The position numbers and the translations under genes are program-made. A DNA stretch of 64,000 bases from Methylocaldum sp035627495 (GTDB taxonomy: Bacteria; Pseudomonadota; Gammaproteobacteria; Methylococcales; Methylococcaceae), in the NCBI RefSeq assembly GCF_035627495.1, contig NZ_DASPLO010000195.1, positions 73,401-137,400 on the forward strand. The letters are read 5' to 3'. The notes beneath the pieces were generated by a model. That model did no database searches, was not told where the DNA came from, and saw only the letters and a program-made list of their open reading frames with translations. Of this stretch, positions 8,605 through 17,668 are shown piece after piece (within the stretch, counting starts at the first letter, position 1; every line of letters starts with the position of its first letter).

Positions 8605-10629
8605 TCAGATTTGATAATGGTGAACCATCGTCTTAAGGTTCGTTGCCAGTTGTTCGAGATGCCGGGCGATGGCGGAGGTCTCCTGGGCGACCATCGTGCT
8701 TTCGTCGGCCTTCCCCGCGATTTGCTCGACATGCTGCGCGATGTCTTGGCTGACGACGCTCTGCTCGTGAGTGGCGGCGGCGATCGTGGTGATGCTTTGC
8801 ACAGTCTGCAATGCGCCTTCGTGTATGGAGGCGAGAGAGATGGCTGCCTCGGCTGCCAGCGAGACGCCGGCCGATACCTGTTCGCTGCCGGTCCGCATCG
8901 CGCCCACGGCACGATGAATGTCGTCTTGGATGGATGCGATGGTTTGCCTGATTTCCTCCGTCGCATTGCGAGTGCGGGCGGCGAGCTGCCGGACCTCGTC
9001 GGCGACCACGGCGAAGCCTCGCCCCTGTTCGCCGGCACGGGCCGCCTCGATAGCGGCGTTGAGAGCGAGTAGATTGGTCTGATCCGCGATGTCGGTGATG
9101 ACCTTGACGATGGCGCTGATTTCGTCGGAGCGCGCTCCAAGCGCCATGATCATTTCGGAAGATTGGCGGACCGAGTCGGCCAGCTTTTCCATCTCGCCGG
9201 AGGTGCGGCGGACGACGATCTCGCCTTGCGCGGACAATTCTCTGGCCCGATTGGAAATCCGCTCCGTTTCGCCGGCATGGCGGGCCACTTCGCTGATGCT
9301 GACCGACATTTCCTCCATGGCGGCCGCCGTGCTTCCGGCCGCTTCGAATTGAAGATTCGCGCTGTGTGCGACGCGACCGGTGGCGCCCGAGAGTTCGCCG
9401 GCGGCATTGCTCAGTTCCTCGGCCGACGCGACGACACTGGCGATGAAGCGGCCAAACTCGCGAGCCACGTTATTAAAGCCGTCCGCCACCTGCACCAACT
9501 CATCCCGTGAGCTTATTTCCGTTTGCGCGGTCAGATCGCCGGCGGCCAAGCGCTGGCCACTGTGAACCAAGGTGTGGACCGTCTGTCGCACCGACAGGTA
9601 GAAAGCGGCAAATAGATAGACCGAGAGTAATGCTGTGGTGACAGCGATCACGCCGACGAAACGGACTTTGCCGTCAAAGGCGGCAATACGATCCTCCAGC
9701 AATCGATCCAAAGTCGGCAAAACCGCATCGTAGAGGGTGATCTGCGCATCGATGGCGCGGGTTCCGGCGGAAAAATGGTCCGAAGGCGGTATGACGATGC
9801 GATCTCTGGAAATCAGCTCATTCCACTGTAAATCCAGAAAGGCCTTGAGATAGGCGAGACTCTCTCTAAGACTCTCTGTCAGCGCAGGTTTGATCGACGA
9901 ATTCGTTTGGAAGACGACATCCATGCCGCGTTCGACCGCGCCGTGATTCTCCAGGCTGAGCGTGTTTAGCATGATCAGACGGGATTTCTCGTCATGATCG
10001 ATCGCCTGCCGCGCGGCAATTCCGGTACCCAAGCCCCGCGCTTGCCCCAGATTTTCTATCAGGGCCGGGAGCTTGAGGATTGCGGCATCGACGAGGTAAG
10101 CGCTATCGAGAGCGGGATCCAGGATGAGATTGGACGTCTCGCCGACATGGCTGATTAACCCCTGTAAATTGGCGATAAGGGATGTGTGGGCGGCGAAATT
10201 TTCCTTCGATTCCACGCCGGAGGATTGATTTGCCAAGCGATTCCATTCTTGTTTGATGGCATCCCATTTAATCGTGGTGTGCAATGTGGAATCCAGCCGA
10301 TTATCAATCTCGTCCACCGCGGTCATGGCGTGCTCGATGCCGGCTCGCAAGGCTCGGATATCACCGTCGAACGAACTGTCCCCGTTGAGTGCGGCATGGA
10401 CCATGCCGCGGTGTTTTGGAAAATATCGGAGCAACGGCTGCAGCGTTTTTAGGTATTCCACGCCCGACCGTTCCTTGCGGGCGAATTCGCTGCCGGCGCT
10501 CATTTCGACAACCAGCAGGTACAGGTAAACGGCAAGCGGGAGGGCGAGGATTAAGCCGATGAATAAAAATTTATAAGGGAAGCGAAGGTGGCTCATTAAG
10601 ACGATGGCGGGACGAAGTACGTTATACAT
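8605..10629 (-). CDS. methyl-accepting chemotaxis protein with NIT-like periplasmic sensor
   Basis: A 674-residue chemoreceptor. An N-terminal membrane helix (about 20-40) precedes a large helical periplasmic domain of about 280 residues, a second helix near 320-340, then HAMP (RLAAGDLTAQTEISSRDEL) and the cytoplasmic signalling rod with the highly conserved hairpin tip DQTNLLALNAAIEAARAGEQ. It would report a ligand to CheA/CheW. No che genes are nearby. The C terminus lacks a CheR-binding pentapeptide. GGA seven bases upstream supports the ATG at 10629. The sensor domain is duplicated in the next gene. A terminator on the same strand lies about 130 nt upstream, separating this pair from the accessory region. 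Confidence 0.92.
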   Translation of the reverse strand: MYNVLRPAIVLMSHLRFPYKFLFIGLILALPLAVYLYLLVVEMSAGSEFARKERSGVEYLKTLQPLLRYFPKHRGMVHAALNGDSSFDGDIRALRAGIEHAMTAVDEIDNRLDSTLHTTIKWDAIKQEWNRLANQSSGVESKENFAAHTSLIANLQGLISHVGETSNLILDPALDSAYLVDAAILKLPALIENLGQARGLGTGIAARQAIDHDEKSRLIMLNTLSLENHGAVERGMDVVFQTNSSIKPALTESLRESLAYLKAFLDLQWNELISRDRIVIPPSDHFSAGTRAIDAQITLYDAVLPTLDRLLEDRIAAFDGKVRFVGVIAVTTALLSVYLFAAFYLSVRQTVHTLVHSGQRLAAGDLTAQTEISSRDELVQVADGFNNVAREFGRFIASVVASAEELSNAAGELSGATGRVAHSANLQFEAAGSTAAAMEEMSVSISEVARHAGETERISNRARELSAQGEIVVRRTSGEMEKLADSVRQSSEMIMALGARSDEISAIVKVITDIADQTNLLALNAAIEAARAGEQGRGFAVVADEVRQLAARTRNATEEIRQTIASIQDDIHRAVGAMRTGSEQVSAGVSLAAEAAISLASIHEGALQTVQSITTIAAATHEQSVVSQDIAQHVEQIAGKADESTMVAQETSAIARHLEQLATNLKTMVHHYQI

Positions 10630-10762
10630 AGATGTTCCGTTGGAATAAGAACCTGTTTAAAGCCTGTAAGGGTCCGGCGTAACGCGAGTCATGCTCGAAG
10701 AGGTCAGCCCGTGTTTTTGAGTACCATGCTGCCGGAACTAGACGCGTAAGCGATCATCGGGC

Positions 10763-10807
10763 AAAAAAAAGCGTCCAGCGAAGGTCGGAGTGACCGCCGA
10801 TGGACGC
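10763..10807 (-). terminator. rho-independent terminator (minus strand)
   Basis: On the minus strand, arm 10807-10801 pairs with 10777-10771, with an inner stem (10795-10792 with 10786-10783), and eight T residues follow (10770-10763). This is a textbook intrinsic terminator. No convincing minus-strand gene ends just before it, so it may end a transcript from the decayed region or a small RNA. Confidence 0.75.
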
Positions 10808-11958
10808 CGTTGTCCGTTGATTGCGTGCCGCCTTTAGCACTTGTTTTGAGAATGGGAATACATAATGCATGCCATGCCCGAGCGTGGTGAGCTGGTCAAT
10901 GCGATCTTCCAAATTCGGGGGACTATGGGCGGTATTTCGTATACCAAGGCAGGCATCGCTGGATAAATCTATTGCACGAAAAGAGGGGGCTGCGTGCACC
11001 AGAATCGAGCATGCTATGGCGTCAGCGGTTTAATCGGACGATCGTTCCAGCAAGCATTTGTGAGGGCGAATGCGGCAGTTTGCATTAACGAGCGCCGAGA
11101 CCTTTGCGGGATTAATTTAGAAATCGGTCAAGGCAGAGAAAGGAGTAATGCGGTTTCACAAAATGCATCAAACACTACATTTTGGACCGGAGGAGCGATG
11201 AATAGCCAAGGTATCCGGCGGCGAGAAGCTTGAGCTGATGCAGCCCGGTCTATAGTGTTTGTACCTACGCTTCGACGGGTTCGATATCGCTCTCGGGTAC
11301 TCGTAAAATGCCACCGGACGGCAGCTCAATGAAACAGCCTCCTATTTTAAAACGGGAATACCGACTAATGATGGCCGGCCTGCCGGCGTAACGGTTCTGG
11401 CCAAAGTCCGGCCGCTTGGGTTTATAAAGAACCCTTGTGCCGATCGCGAATTTCGGGCGCAGCTGGGGCGCGTGGCTATTCGCCGGGTAGAAGCGCTAAG
11501 ACGAGGGGCTTTGCCAGGTACATTCGGACCGATCGCCGGACCTGAATGAAATGGAAAGATAAGAAGGGTGGGGCGTAGGAACTAAACTCGTGACTGATGA
11601 AATTCATGAGCACCGCGACACGTTTGTTACAAGGTCTTATTTAATCGCGAGCCTCCGGCCGTGTAAGTCCGCAACATTACGTAGGTGTACAGCGTGCGTT
11701 GATGTCGATGGGGCAAGATGGTTTTATAAGCTCAAAGCTTCATCGCGTACGAGCAAAATGCCCAGAACATCCGAGTTCGACCCTTTCGGTTAGATTAAAG
11801 CGGATATCCTTCGCTGCCGGACAGGAAGAGATTGCGCAACTCGCCCGGTGTCTCTCCGCTTTGGGTTGAGGTTCTCGGCTAGCTTGTCCGCGCCTTTGCC
11901 GACACTTGCAATCGTACGGTGGCGGTCTTGCCTGATCGGCAGAAACACCGTCCTCCGA
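10808..11958. other. decayed accessory region without an intact gene
   Basis: About 1.15 kb with only short frames. A minus-strand fragment at 11265-11495 is described separately. A strong ribosome-binding-like GGAGGAG precedes an 11-codon frame on the plus strand near 11200 that stops at once, as in a truncated gene. Another minus-strand fragment ends near 11810. The pattern fits gene debris beside the integrase remnant and the tRNA gene. Confidence 0.55.
11265..11495 (-). pseudogene. gene fragment, possible SH3-like domain, no start codon
   Basis: An open frame of 76 codons between stops, with no ATG, GTG or TTG at a sensible place. The translation looks protein-like rather than random: it runs from GTRVLYKPKRPDFG through AIISRYSRFKIGG to GGILRVPESDIEPVEA. 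Alternating hydrophobic strands and glycine turns suggest a small beta barrel, but no family was recognised. It is probably the 3' end of a truncated gene; an intact gene elsewhere in the genome may be the parent. Confidence 0.35.
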
Positions 11959-12213
11959 TCACTTGTATACGAGCTTCATCAGAATGATGCTCAGCGACAG
12001 GACAAGAGTCACTAAGTTGGACAAGATAATCGGGGCGGAGTGAAGCGCCAGCCCATAGATCAGCCAGAGCACGACGCCCAGGCTGAACAGCAGGAACATC
12101 CCGAAGGAGATGTCTTTCGCTGAACGGGACTTCCAGGTTTTGATAACCTGGGGAACAAATGACACCGTCGTCAGTGTTCCCGCCGCCAAGCCAATCAGAT
12201 CGTTCGATTCCAT
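11959..12213 (-). CDS. SemiSWEET-type sugar transporter (PQ-loop protein)
   Basis: An 84-residue protein with three membrane helices and the PQ motif in helix 1 (TVSFVPQVIKTWKSRSAKD), the standard layout of bacterial SemiSWEETs. These work as homodimers that let sugars cross the inner membrane down their gradient; the true substrate is not predictable here. An ATG at 12213 gives the normal family length; a GGA precedes it. It lies in the accessory stretch beside the integrase remnant, and no sugar gene is adjacent. Confidence 0.85.
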   Translation of the reverse strand: MESNDLIGLAAGTLTTVSFVPQVIKTWKSRSAKDISFGMFLLFSLGVVLWLIYGLALHSAPIILSNLVTLVLSLSIILMKLVYK

Positions 12214-12620
12214 AGTTTTCCACAATGTGTAGGGTAAATTCGACCGGAGCCAGAAGCCTTCAGGCTCGCCCCGAAAGGATAGGTGATGGGCGACACTGCG
12301 AACGGCTCGTTCATAGTAACGCTTCGATTCCCGTGAGCATCTGCAGACGAAAGCCTGGGCGTGCTGTCGCATCGAGCACTGTACGGACGCGCTGCGCCAA
12401 TTGATCGGCATTCGCGCGTTTGGCTGAGTGTGGGGCTGGAGCGAGCCCCAGACGGTTAAGCCGCTGCCCCCGGAACCATTGCTCATTCATGAATGGCATC
12501 AGGGCTCGGCAGCGCTGGAACAGGGGCCTTCGAGAGCGGAACGTTTGTTGGTGGCGCCGGAACTGGACAATACAAATCCCGGAGTGAAACACCTCTGTAT
12601 TTATCGTATCCGGTTGCCCG
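12214..12620. other. intergenic, no gene recognised
   Basis: No supported gene. A 7-bp hairpin (12431-12437 with 12444-12450) is present. The stretch may contain the lost upstream part of the integrase, but I could not recognise integrase motifs in it. Confidence 0.4.
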
Positions 12621-12969
12621 GTGCCTTGTCCGAAAGGTACTTGGCTCGGTGAGAAAAATAAGGAGTACCAGTCGATTGTTCTCAACCGGGTAGCACGTTC
12701 GGTGATCGAGACTGCCAAGGTCCACACAACCCGAAACACACGTTTGGGCGCAGCTTACAGGCTGCTGATGTTCGGCTCGAAATCCGGACGGTGCTTTTGC
12801 ATCATGCGACCGGCGATATCGTTACGACTCGCTCACCAATATTCATGAGTTGGTCGAAGCGGTTGAGAAGCTGGCTGATATGAGACAGGTGACGCGTTTG
12901 AAGCGAGTGGTCGGCGTAAAATGGGTTTACGCAAAATGTTACGCGGCTACTCTTCAGGTGTTTGCGTAA
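12621..12969 (+). pseudogene. tyrosine recombinase (phage integrase) C-terminal remnant, frameshifted
   Basis: Three frame segments together follow the C-terminal half of a tyrosine integrase. First comes EKNKEYQSIVLNRVARSVIE (from 12621), resembling the segment before the catalytic box. Next, in another frame near 12765-12835, AADVRLEIRTVLLHHATGDI resembles the RAAGVxxEDRxxLLGHxxGDITT block. Finally, NIHELVEAVEKLAD in a third frame (about 12836-12885) resembles the LIEAA helix after the catalytic Tyr. The conserved Arg/His/Tyr set is disrupted, so it cannot be active. It points at the 3' end of tRNA-Pro, 15 nt away, as integrases of tRNA-targeted islands do. Confidence 0.65.
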
Positions 12970-12983
12970 CGATTCGATCTAGT

Positions 12984-13060
12984 TGGTCGGGGTGAGAGGA
13001 TTCGAACCTCCGGCCACTGCCTCCCGAAAGCAGTGCTCTACCAGGCTGAGCTACACCCCG
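12984..13060 (-). tRNA. tRNA-Pro (CGG)
   Basis: A complete 77-nt cloverleaf on the minus strand. The acceptor stem is CGGGGTG/CACCCCG, the D arm GCTCAGCCTGGTAGAGC, the anticodon stem CTGCT/GGCAG with loop TTCGGGA giving anticodon CGG, and the T arm contains GGTTCGAATCC. The 3' CCA is encoded (12986-12984). The integrase remnant abuts its 3' end, which suggests it served as an attachment site; I found no second copy of the tRNA 3' end in the window. Confidence 0.95.
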
Positions 13061-13071
13061 AATAATGGATT

Positions 13072-14031
13072 TTAATAGCTTCGCTCGACCGATAAGTGGG
13101 CGAGCCGAATAAGAGCGTCCTTGTATTCCGATGCGGGCAGTACATTGAGCAGTTCAACCGCTCTCTCTGCTTCTTCCCTAGCGCGCCGTGCAGTGTACGC
13201 GATTGCGTCGGTAGATTCAACGATTTCGTAGACCTCGCGGAACGCGTTGCGATTGCCGTTCTCGATCGCGTCTCGGAGTACCGCGGCTTGCGATGCGTTG
13301 CCGTGCTCGATCGCATAGATTAGAGGCAGCGTCGGCTTGCCTTCCGCCAAGTCATCGCCGAGATTTTTTCCGAGCTCTTCGGGGTTCGCCATGTAATCCA
13401 AGGCATCATCGATCAACTGAAATGCAATGCCGAGGTGGAGGCCATAATTCTTCAGAGCGAGTTCAGTCGATTCGGCGGCACCGGTTAAAACGGCGGCAAG
13501 CTGTGCAGCAGCGCTGAACAAAATCGCGGTCTTGCGAGAGATGACTTCGAGGTATTTGTGCTCGGTTGTCGCCGGATTATTGCAATTTAGAAGCTGCAAC
13601 ACCTCACCCTCGGCGATGGCTGTGGTTGTGCGGGAGAGGATCTCCATGATGCGAATCTTCTGTACGCTTACCATCAATTCAAACGAGCGCGAGTACAGAT
13701 AGTCGCCGACTAAAACGCTAGCCGAGTTTCCCCAAAGTGCATTAACGGTATTTTGTCCCCGTCGCAGGGTTGACTCGTCGACCACATCGTCGTGGAGCAG
13801 GGTGGCGGTATGAATGAATTCAATGACTGCCGCGAGGATAATGTGCTGTTGCCCTTGATATTGGAGGGCCTTGGAGACCAATAGTAACAACATCGGGCGC
13901 AGGCGTTTACCGCCGCTGTTTACGATATATCGGCCGATCTGATTGATGAGCAATACATCGGAACTGAGTTCACGAAGAATCAGTCGGTCGACGTCCGCGG
14001 TTTCTTCCTCTACCAAACGGCGGATATCCAT
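13072..14031 (-). CDS. ispB: octaprenyl diphosphate synthase
   Basis: A trans-isoprenyl diphosphate synthase of about 319 residues making the side chain of ubiquinone. The first Asp-rich motif (LLHDDVVDESTLRRG) and the second (LIDDALDY) are both intact, and GGKRLRPMLLLL marks the start of the fold. Starts further upstream exist (14094, 14133), but the extra residues are low-complexity Ser/Ala/Thr and not typical; ATG 14031 matches the family N terminus and has GGA nearby. It ends 11 nt from the tRNA-Pro gene on the same strand. Confidence 0.92.
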   Translation of the reverse strand: MDIRRLVEEETADVDRLILRELSSDVLLINQIGRYIVNSGGKRLRPMLLLLVSKALQYQGQQHIILAAVIEFIHTATLLHDDVVDESTLRRGQNTVNALWGNSASVLVGDYLYSRSFELMVSVQKIRIMEILSRTTTAIAEGEVLQLLNCNNPATTEHKYLEVISRKTAILFSAAAQLAAVLTGAAESTELALKNYGLHLGIAFQLIDDALDYMANPEELGKNLGDDLAEGKPTLPLIYAIEHGNASQAAVLRDAIENGNRNAFREVYEIVESTDAIAYTARRAREEAERAVELLNVLPASEYKDALIRLAHLSVERSY

Positions 14032-14195
14032 AAAATCCGTTTTCGGACTTTGTGAGGCTGTCGAGTTGATCTGTGACGAAGTCGATATGGTCATTAAGGA
14101 TGAACTCGCTCCCGCTGCGGCAGTGCCCTGCAAAATGCGGGAATGCTATGGATGAGAGATCGGCGTGTCAAGCTAAAACGGTATCGAGTTGTCGT

Positions 14196-14750
14196 TTAAC
14201 GCAGCCGAGCACCGGTAGATGCGTCATAGACGGCCGTTGGACCGCGCAGATTCCCGAGCCGACCGGGGATGAGTAAAAGGTGCTCGGTTGAGAAGTGCTT
14301 CCGAACAGAAACGGGCGTACGGGCTGGCGGATGGCCGCTTCTGTTGGCGCTCGTCGAAACGATAGGTCCGCCGAAAGCGCGGCATAGGGCGGCCGCCACC
14401 GGGTGGTCTGTGACGCGAACGGCTACGGTCGGGTGCTCGCCTCTGAGCCAAGCCGGCACCCAGCCGGCGGCGGGAATTACCCAAGTGGCCGGTCCCGGCC
14501 ATGTGGCCAGGATTTTATCCCGCATGATCTCGGTCGGTAGGTCAAGATAAGGTTCGATTTGGCCGAATTCAGCGGCGATGAGAATGAGCCCTTTCGCCGT
14601 GGGACGTTCTTTTAGTTCCAGCAAACCTAGCACCGCCCGTTGGTCGAGAGGGTTGCAGCCGAGGCCGTACACTCCCTCGGTCGGATAAGCAATGATTCCT
14701 CCACCACGCAGGTGGCTCACCGCGAGTCTCAGACGAAACCGCGAAAGCAC
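14196..14750 (-). CDS. tsaC: threonylcarbamoyl-AMP synthase (Sua5/YrdC family)
   Basis: A 184-residue single YrdC domain, the TsaC type without the extra Sua5 domain. Recognisable blocks are GGGIIAYPTEGVYGLGCNP, LKERPTAKGLILIA, TWPGPATWV and PIVSTSANRSG. It makes threonylcarbamoyl-AMP from threonine, bicarbonate and ATP for the t6A37 modification of ANN-decoding tRNAs. It lies 24 nt downstream of topA on the same strand, in the conserved dprA-smg-topA-tsaC order, and is probably co-transcribed. Confidence 0.93.
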   Translation of the reverse strand: MLSRFRLRLAVSHLRGGGIIAYPTEGVYGLGCNPLDQRAVLGLLELKERPTAKGLILIAAEFGQIEPYLDLPTEIMRDKILATWPGPATWVIPAAGWVPAWLRGEHPTVAVRVTDHPVAAALCRAFGGPIVSTSANRSGHPPARTPVSVRKHFSTEHLLLIPGRLGNLRGPTAVYDASTGARLR

Positions 14751-14774
14751 GTCTTCTCGGGCCTGCCGGCAGCG

Positions 14775-17075
14775 TTAAGTTGCGGATTCGGCCAGTGGCT
14801 CACCTTCGTAGGGTGCTGCATAGCCACATTCCTTGCGAGGGCAGATTTTTTCCGTGCCTCGCCGTTTTGTTACTTTGAGCGTCAGGATTGGCCAGGCGCA
14901 GTTAGGACAGGGCTCTGCGATGGGCGGATTCCAGACCGCGTAGTTGCAACTCGGATAGGTGTTGCAGGAGAAGAATAATTTTCCGAAGCGCGACTTCCGC
15001 TTGATCAACTGCCCCTTATTGCATTCAGGACAACGTACTCCGGTGTCCTCCGGTTTTTCGAGTGGCTCGATGTGTTTGCATTTGGGATAGGTGCTGCAGC
15101 CTATGAATTTCCCAAATCTACCGGTTTTGATCACCAATGGCGAGGCGCATGCCGGACAGAGCTTTCCTTCCACAATCTCCGGTGCCGGCGGCGCAGCTTC
15201 GCCGTTCATATTGCGGGTGTACTTGCACTCAGGGTAATTGGTGCAACCTATAAAGCGACCGTTACGCCCCAAACGGATGGAAAGTTGTCCACCGCATTCC
15301 GGGCACGCCTCGTCGAGCGATTCGTGCGTGACATCCGCACGTCTTAAGCTTTCATCCTTGGTGTCGATCAGTGACTTGAACGGCTGCCAAAAGTCCCGCA
15401 TCAGAGGAATCCAATTTCTTTCGCCGCGCGAAACGGCGTCCAGATCGTCCTCCAAATTGGCGGTGAAGTTGTAATCGACGTATTGGGTGAAGTGTTCCGT
15501 CAAGAATTTATTGACGATCCGCCCTACGTCGGTCGGATAAAACCGTTTGGTTTCCAGCACGACGTAATGACGCTGCTGTAGCGTTGAAATAATCGACGCG
15601 TAAGTTGAAGGGCGGCCGATGCCATATTCCTCCAAGGCCTTAACCAGGCTCGCTTCCGTGTAACGCGGTGGCGGTTCCGTGAAGTGCTGATCGGTGATGA
15701 TGTCGTTCAAGTCGACCCATGCACCCTCTTTGAGTACCGGCAAGAAGCTTTCATCGTTTTCGCTAGGGACATCGTCCTTGCCTTCAAGGTACACGCTCAT
15801 GAAGCCTGGATTCACCACTGTGGAGCCGGTTGCACGGAAAACCCCTTTCGTGCCGCAGGACAAATCAACCGAGACCGTTTTGATGGTGGCGTGAACCATC
15901 TGGCATGCAACGGTCCGTTTCCAGATTAGGTTGTAAAGCTTGTATTGCTCGGGGCTAAGATAGGGCTTAACCTGCTCTGGCAGCCGAAAAGCCGAAGTGG
16001 GCCGAATGGCCTCGTGGGCTTCTTGAGCGTTTTTGCTCTTCGTCTTGTAATGGGGGGGCTGCTTGGGTACGTTTTCGTCGCCGAATCGGGACGCGATAAG
16101 TTCGCGAAGTTCCTGCACCGCTTCGTTGGCGAGGTTGACCGAATCGGTACGCATGTACGTGATGAGTCCGGTGGTCTCACCGCCCAAATCGATGCCTTCA
16201 TAAAGCTGCTGAGCGATAGCCATGGTGCGCTTGGTGGTGAAACCCAGCTTGCGCGCCGCTTCCTGTTGCAACGTGGATGTGATGAACGGTGCCGCGGGAT
16301 TCCTCTTGCGCTCCTTCTCTTCGATCTTCACCACCTGAAGCTTGCCATTGGCTTCCGAAAGCAGTGCGTCTCTTGCTTGGCTCGCCTGTTCCTCATTGAG
16401 GATGCTAAATTGCTCCAGCTTAGCGCCATTCAGATTGATGAGCCGGGCACGGAACTTTTGGCCGTCGGCATCGAGATCGGCGTCGAGAGTCCAGTATTCC
16501 CGGATCGTGAAGTTTTCGATCTCGATTTCGCGCTCGACGATCATCCGCAGTGCCGGGCTTTGCACCCGTCCCGCCGAGAGGCCGCGCCGAATCTTCTTCC
16601 ATAACAAGGGCGACAGTTTAAAGCCGACCAAGTAGTCCAGCGCCCGGCGCGCCTGCTGCGCGTTGATTAGGTCGATGGAGAGCGCTTTGGGATTTTGAAT
16701 CGCTTCGAGAATGGCGCGTTTGGTGATTTCATGGAAAACGACACGGTGCACCGGTTTGTTGTCGAGTACCTGCCGGTTTTTCAGGATCTCGTAGATATGC
16801 CAAGAAATTGCCTCGCCTTCCCGGTCCGGGTCGGTCGCGAGGAACAGAGCGTTCGCTTTCTGAGCGGCCTTGGCGATGGTCTGTACGTGCTTCTCGTTTT
16901 TCTCGATGAGTTCATACTTCATCGAGAAATCATGATCGGGGTCTACTGCTCCTTCTTTGGGAACAAGGTCACGGACATGGCCATAGGACGCATAGACCTG
17001 AAAATCTCGGCCGAGATATTTTTCAATGGTCTTGGCTTTCGCCGGTGACTCAACAATGACCAGGTTTTGGCTCAT
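14775..17075 (-). CDS. topA: DNA topoisomerase I
   Basis: A 766-residue type IA topoisomerase that relaxes negative supercoils. The Toprim domain opens with VIVESPAKAKTIEKYLG, and the catalytic Tyr lies in GLITYMRTDSVNL. The C-terminal third holds several four-Cys zinc ribbons (CPECGGQL...CTNYPEC, CPACASPL...CSTYPKC, CPECNKGQ...CNTYPSC, CPNCAWP...CPRKEC). The length is slightly below the 865 residues of the E. coli enzyme, which has a longer tail. Gene order upstream (smg, dprA) is the usual gammaproteobacterial one. Confidence 0.97.
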   Translation of the reverse strand: MSQNLVIVESPAKAKTIEKYLGRDFQVYASYGHVRDLVPKEGAVDPDHDFSMKYELIEKNEKHVQTIAKAAQKANALFLATDPDREGEAISWHIYEILKNRQVLDNKPVHRVVFHEITKRAILEAIQNPKALSIDLINAQQARRALDYLVGFKLSPLLWKKIRRGLSAGRVQSPALRMIVEREIEIENFTIREYWTLDADLDADGQKFRARLINLNGAKLEQFSILNEEQASQARDALLSEANGKLQVVKIEEKERKRNPAAPFITSTLQQEAARKLGFTTKRTMAIAQQLYEGIDLGGETTGLITYMRTDSVNLANEAVQELRELIASRFGDENVPKQPPHYKTKSKNAQEAHEAIRPTSAFRLPEQVKPYLSPEQYKLYNLIWKRTVACQMVHATIKTVSVDLSCGTKGVFRATGSTVVNPGFMSVYLEGKDDVPSENDESFLPVLKEGAWVDLNDIITDQHFTEPPPRYTEASLVKALEEYGIGRPSTYASIISTLQQRHYVVLETKRFYPTDVGRIVNKFLTEHFTQYVDYNFTANLEDDLDAVSRGERNWIPLMRDFWQPFKSLIDTKDESLRRADVTHESLDEACPECGGQLSIRLGRNGRFIGCTNYPECKYTRNMNGEAAPPAPEIVEGKLCPACASPLVIKTGRFGKFIGCSTYPKCKHIEPLEKPEDTGVRCPECNKGQLIKRKSRFGKLFFSCNTYPSCNYAVWNPPIAEPCPNCAWPILTLKVTKRRGTEKICPRKECGYAAPYEGEPLAESAT

Positions 17076-17159
17076 CGAATTCTATAAGGTGCAAGCTATT
17101 CGTGTTAAGGACAATTCTCCGGTTTCTTCGGCAGAAAACATGGAGAAACGGGTGGCACA

Positions 17160-17627
17160 TCAATGCAGATAGTTGGGCAGGCTCTCGTAGACGAGATTTT
17201 CCATGCGCGCGAAGGCGAGTTCCTCGTTGGGCTGGCTGAAAAGTACCATAAGTACAACCCACTTTAGGTTTTCCAAAGAGATCGTTTCTTCGTTGAATGC
17301 CATGACACGGTCGATGACCAGTTCGCGGCTGGCCGGTGTAAGGATGCCGCTTTGCTCCAGAAATAGCAGGAGACCGCGGCATTCGGCATCGAGCTTGGCG
17401 ATCTCTTGGCCGGAAAAGATGCGAAACGCCGGCGAGGAAACAGGCTTGATCGCATTGTGCTCAGTTAATGATTCGAGCCATTCAAAGGCTTTGTTTACTT
17501 CGGTTTGCGGAAAACCCGCCTCTAAAAGCTCGGTGCGAATCATGTCGGGGTCTGGCGTTAGCTCGACATCATCATCCATATAGTTTTCGAAAAGATAAAT
17601 CAGGACATCGAATACATTTTCTTTCAT
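17160..17627 (-). CDS. smg: Smg family protein (DUF494)
   Basis: A 155-residue acidic helical protein with the typical Smg start (MKENVFDVLIYLFENYMDDD) and a central FEWLESL motif. The family is conserved between dprA and topA in gammaproteobacteria, exactly as here, but its molecular function is not firmly established. It is likely part of the lysM-dprA-smg-topA-tsaC transcript. Confidence 0.92.
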   Translation of the reverse strand: MKENVFDVLIYLFENYMDDDVELTPDPDMIRTELLEAGFPQTEVNKAFEWLESLTEHNAIKPVSSPAFRIFSGQEIAKLDAECRGLLLFLEQSGILTPASRELVIDRVMAFNEETISLENLKWVVLMVLFSQPNEELAFARMENLVYESLPNYLH

Positions 17628-17668
17628 TGAGTGGTCTCAACTAAGGGATGGCGCAACGGCTAGGAAAT

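Noticed and set aside
11190..11232. Strong ribosome-binding-like site with an 11-codon frame
   Set aside because: Too short to call a gene and lies in a decayed region; noted only as debris.
12311..12739. 142-codon minus-strand open frame between SemiSWEET and tRNA-Pro
   Set aside because: The plus strand carries integrase motifs in this stretch; the minus-strand product is Arg-rich and shows no family.
10808..12983. Direct repeat of the tRNA-Pro 3' end marking the far end of an island
   Set aside because: I looked left of the tRNA for a second copy of its last bases and did not find one, so island borders are not called.
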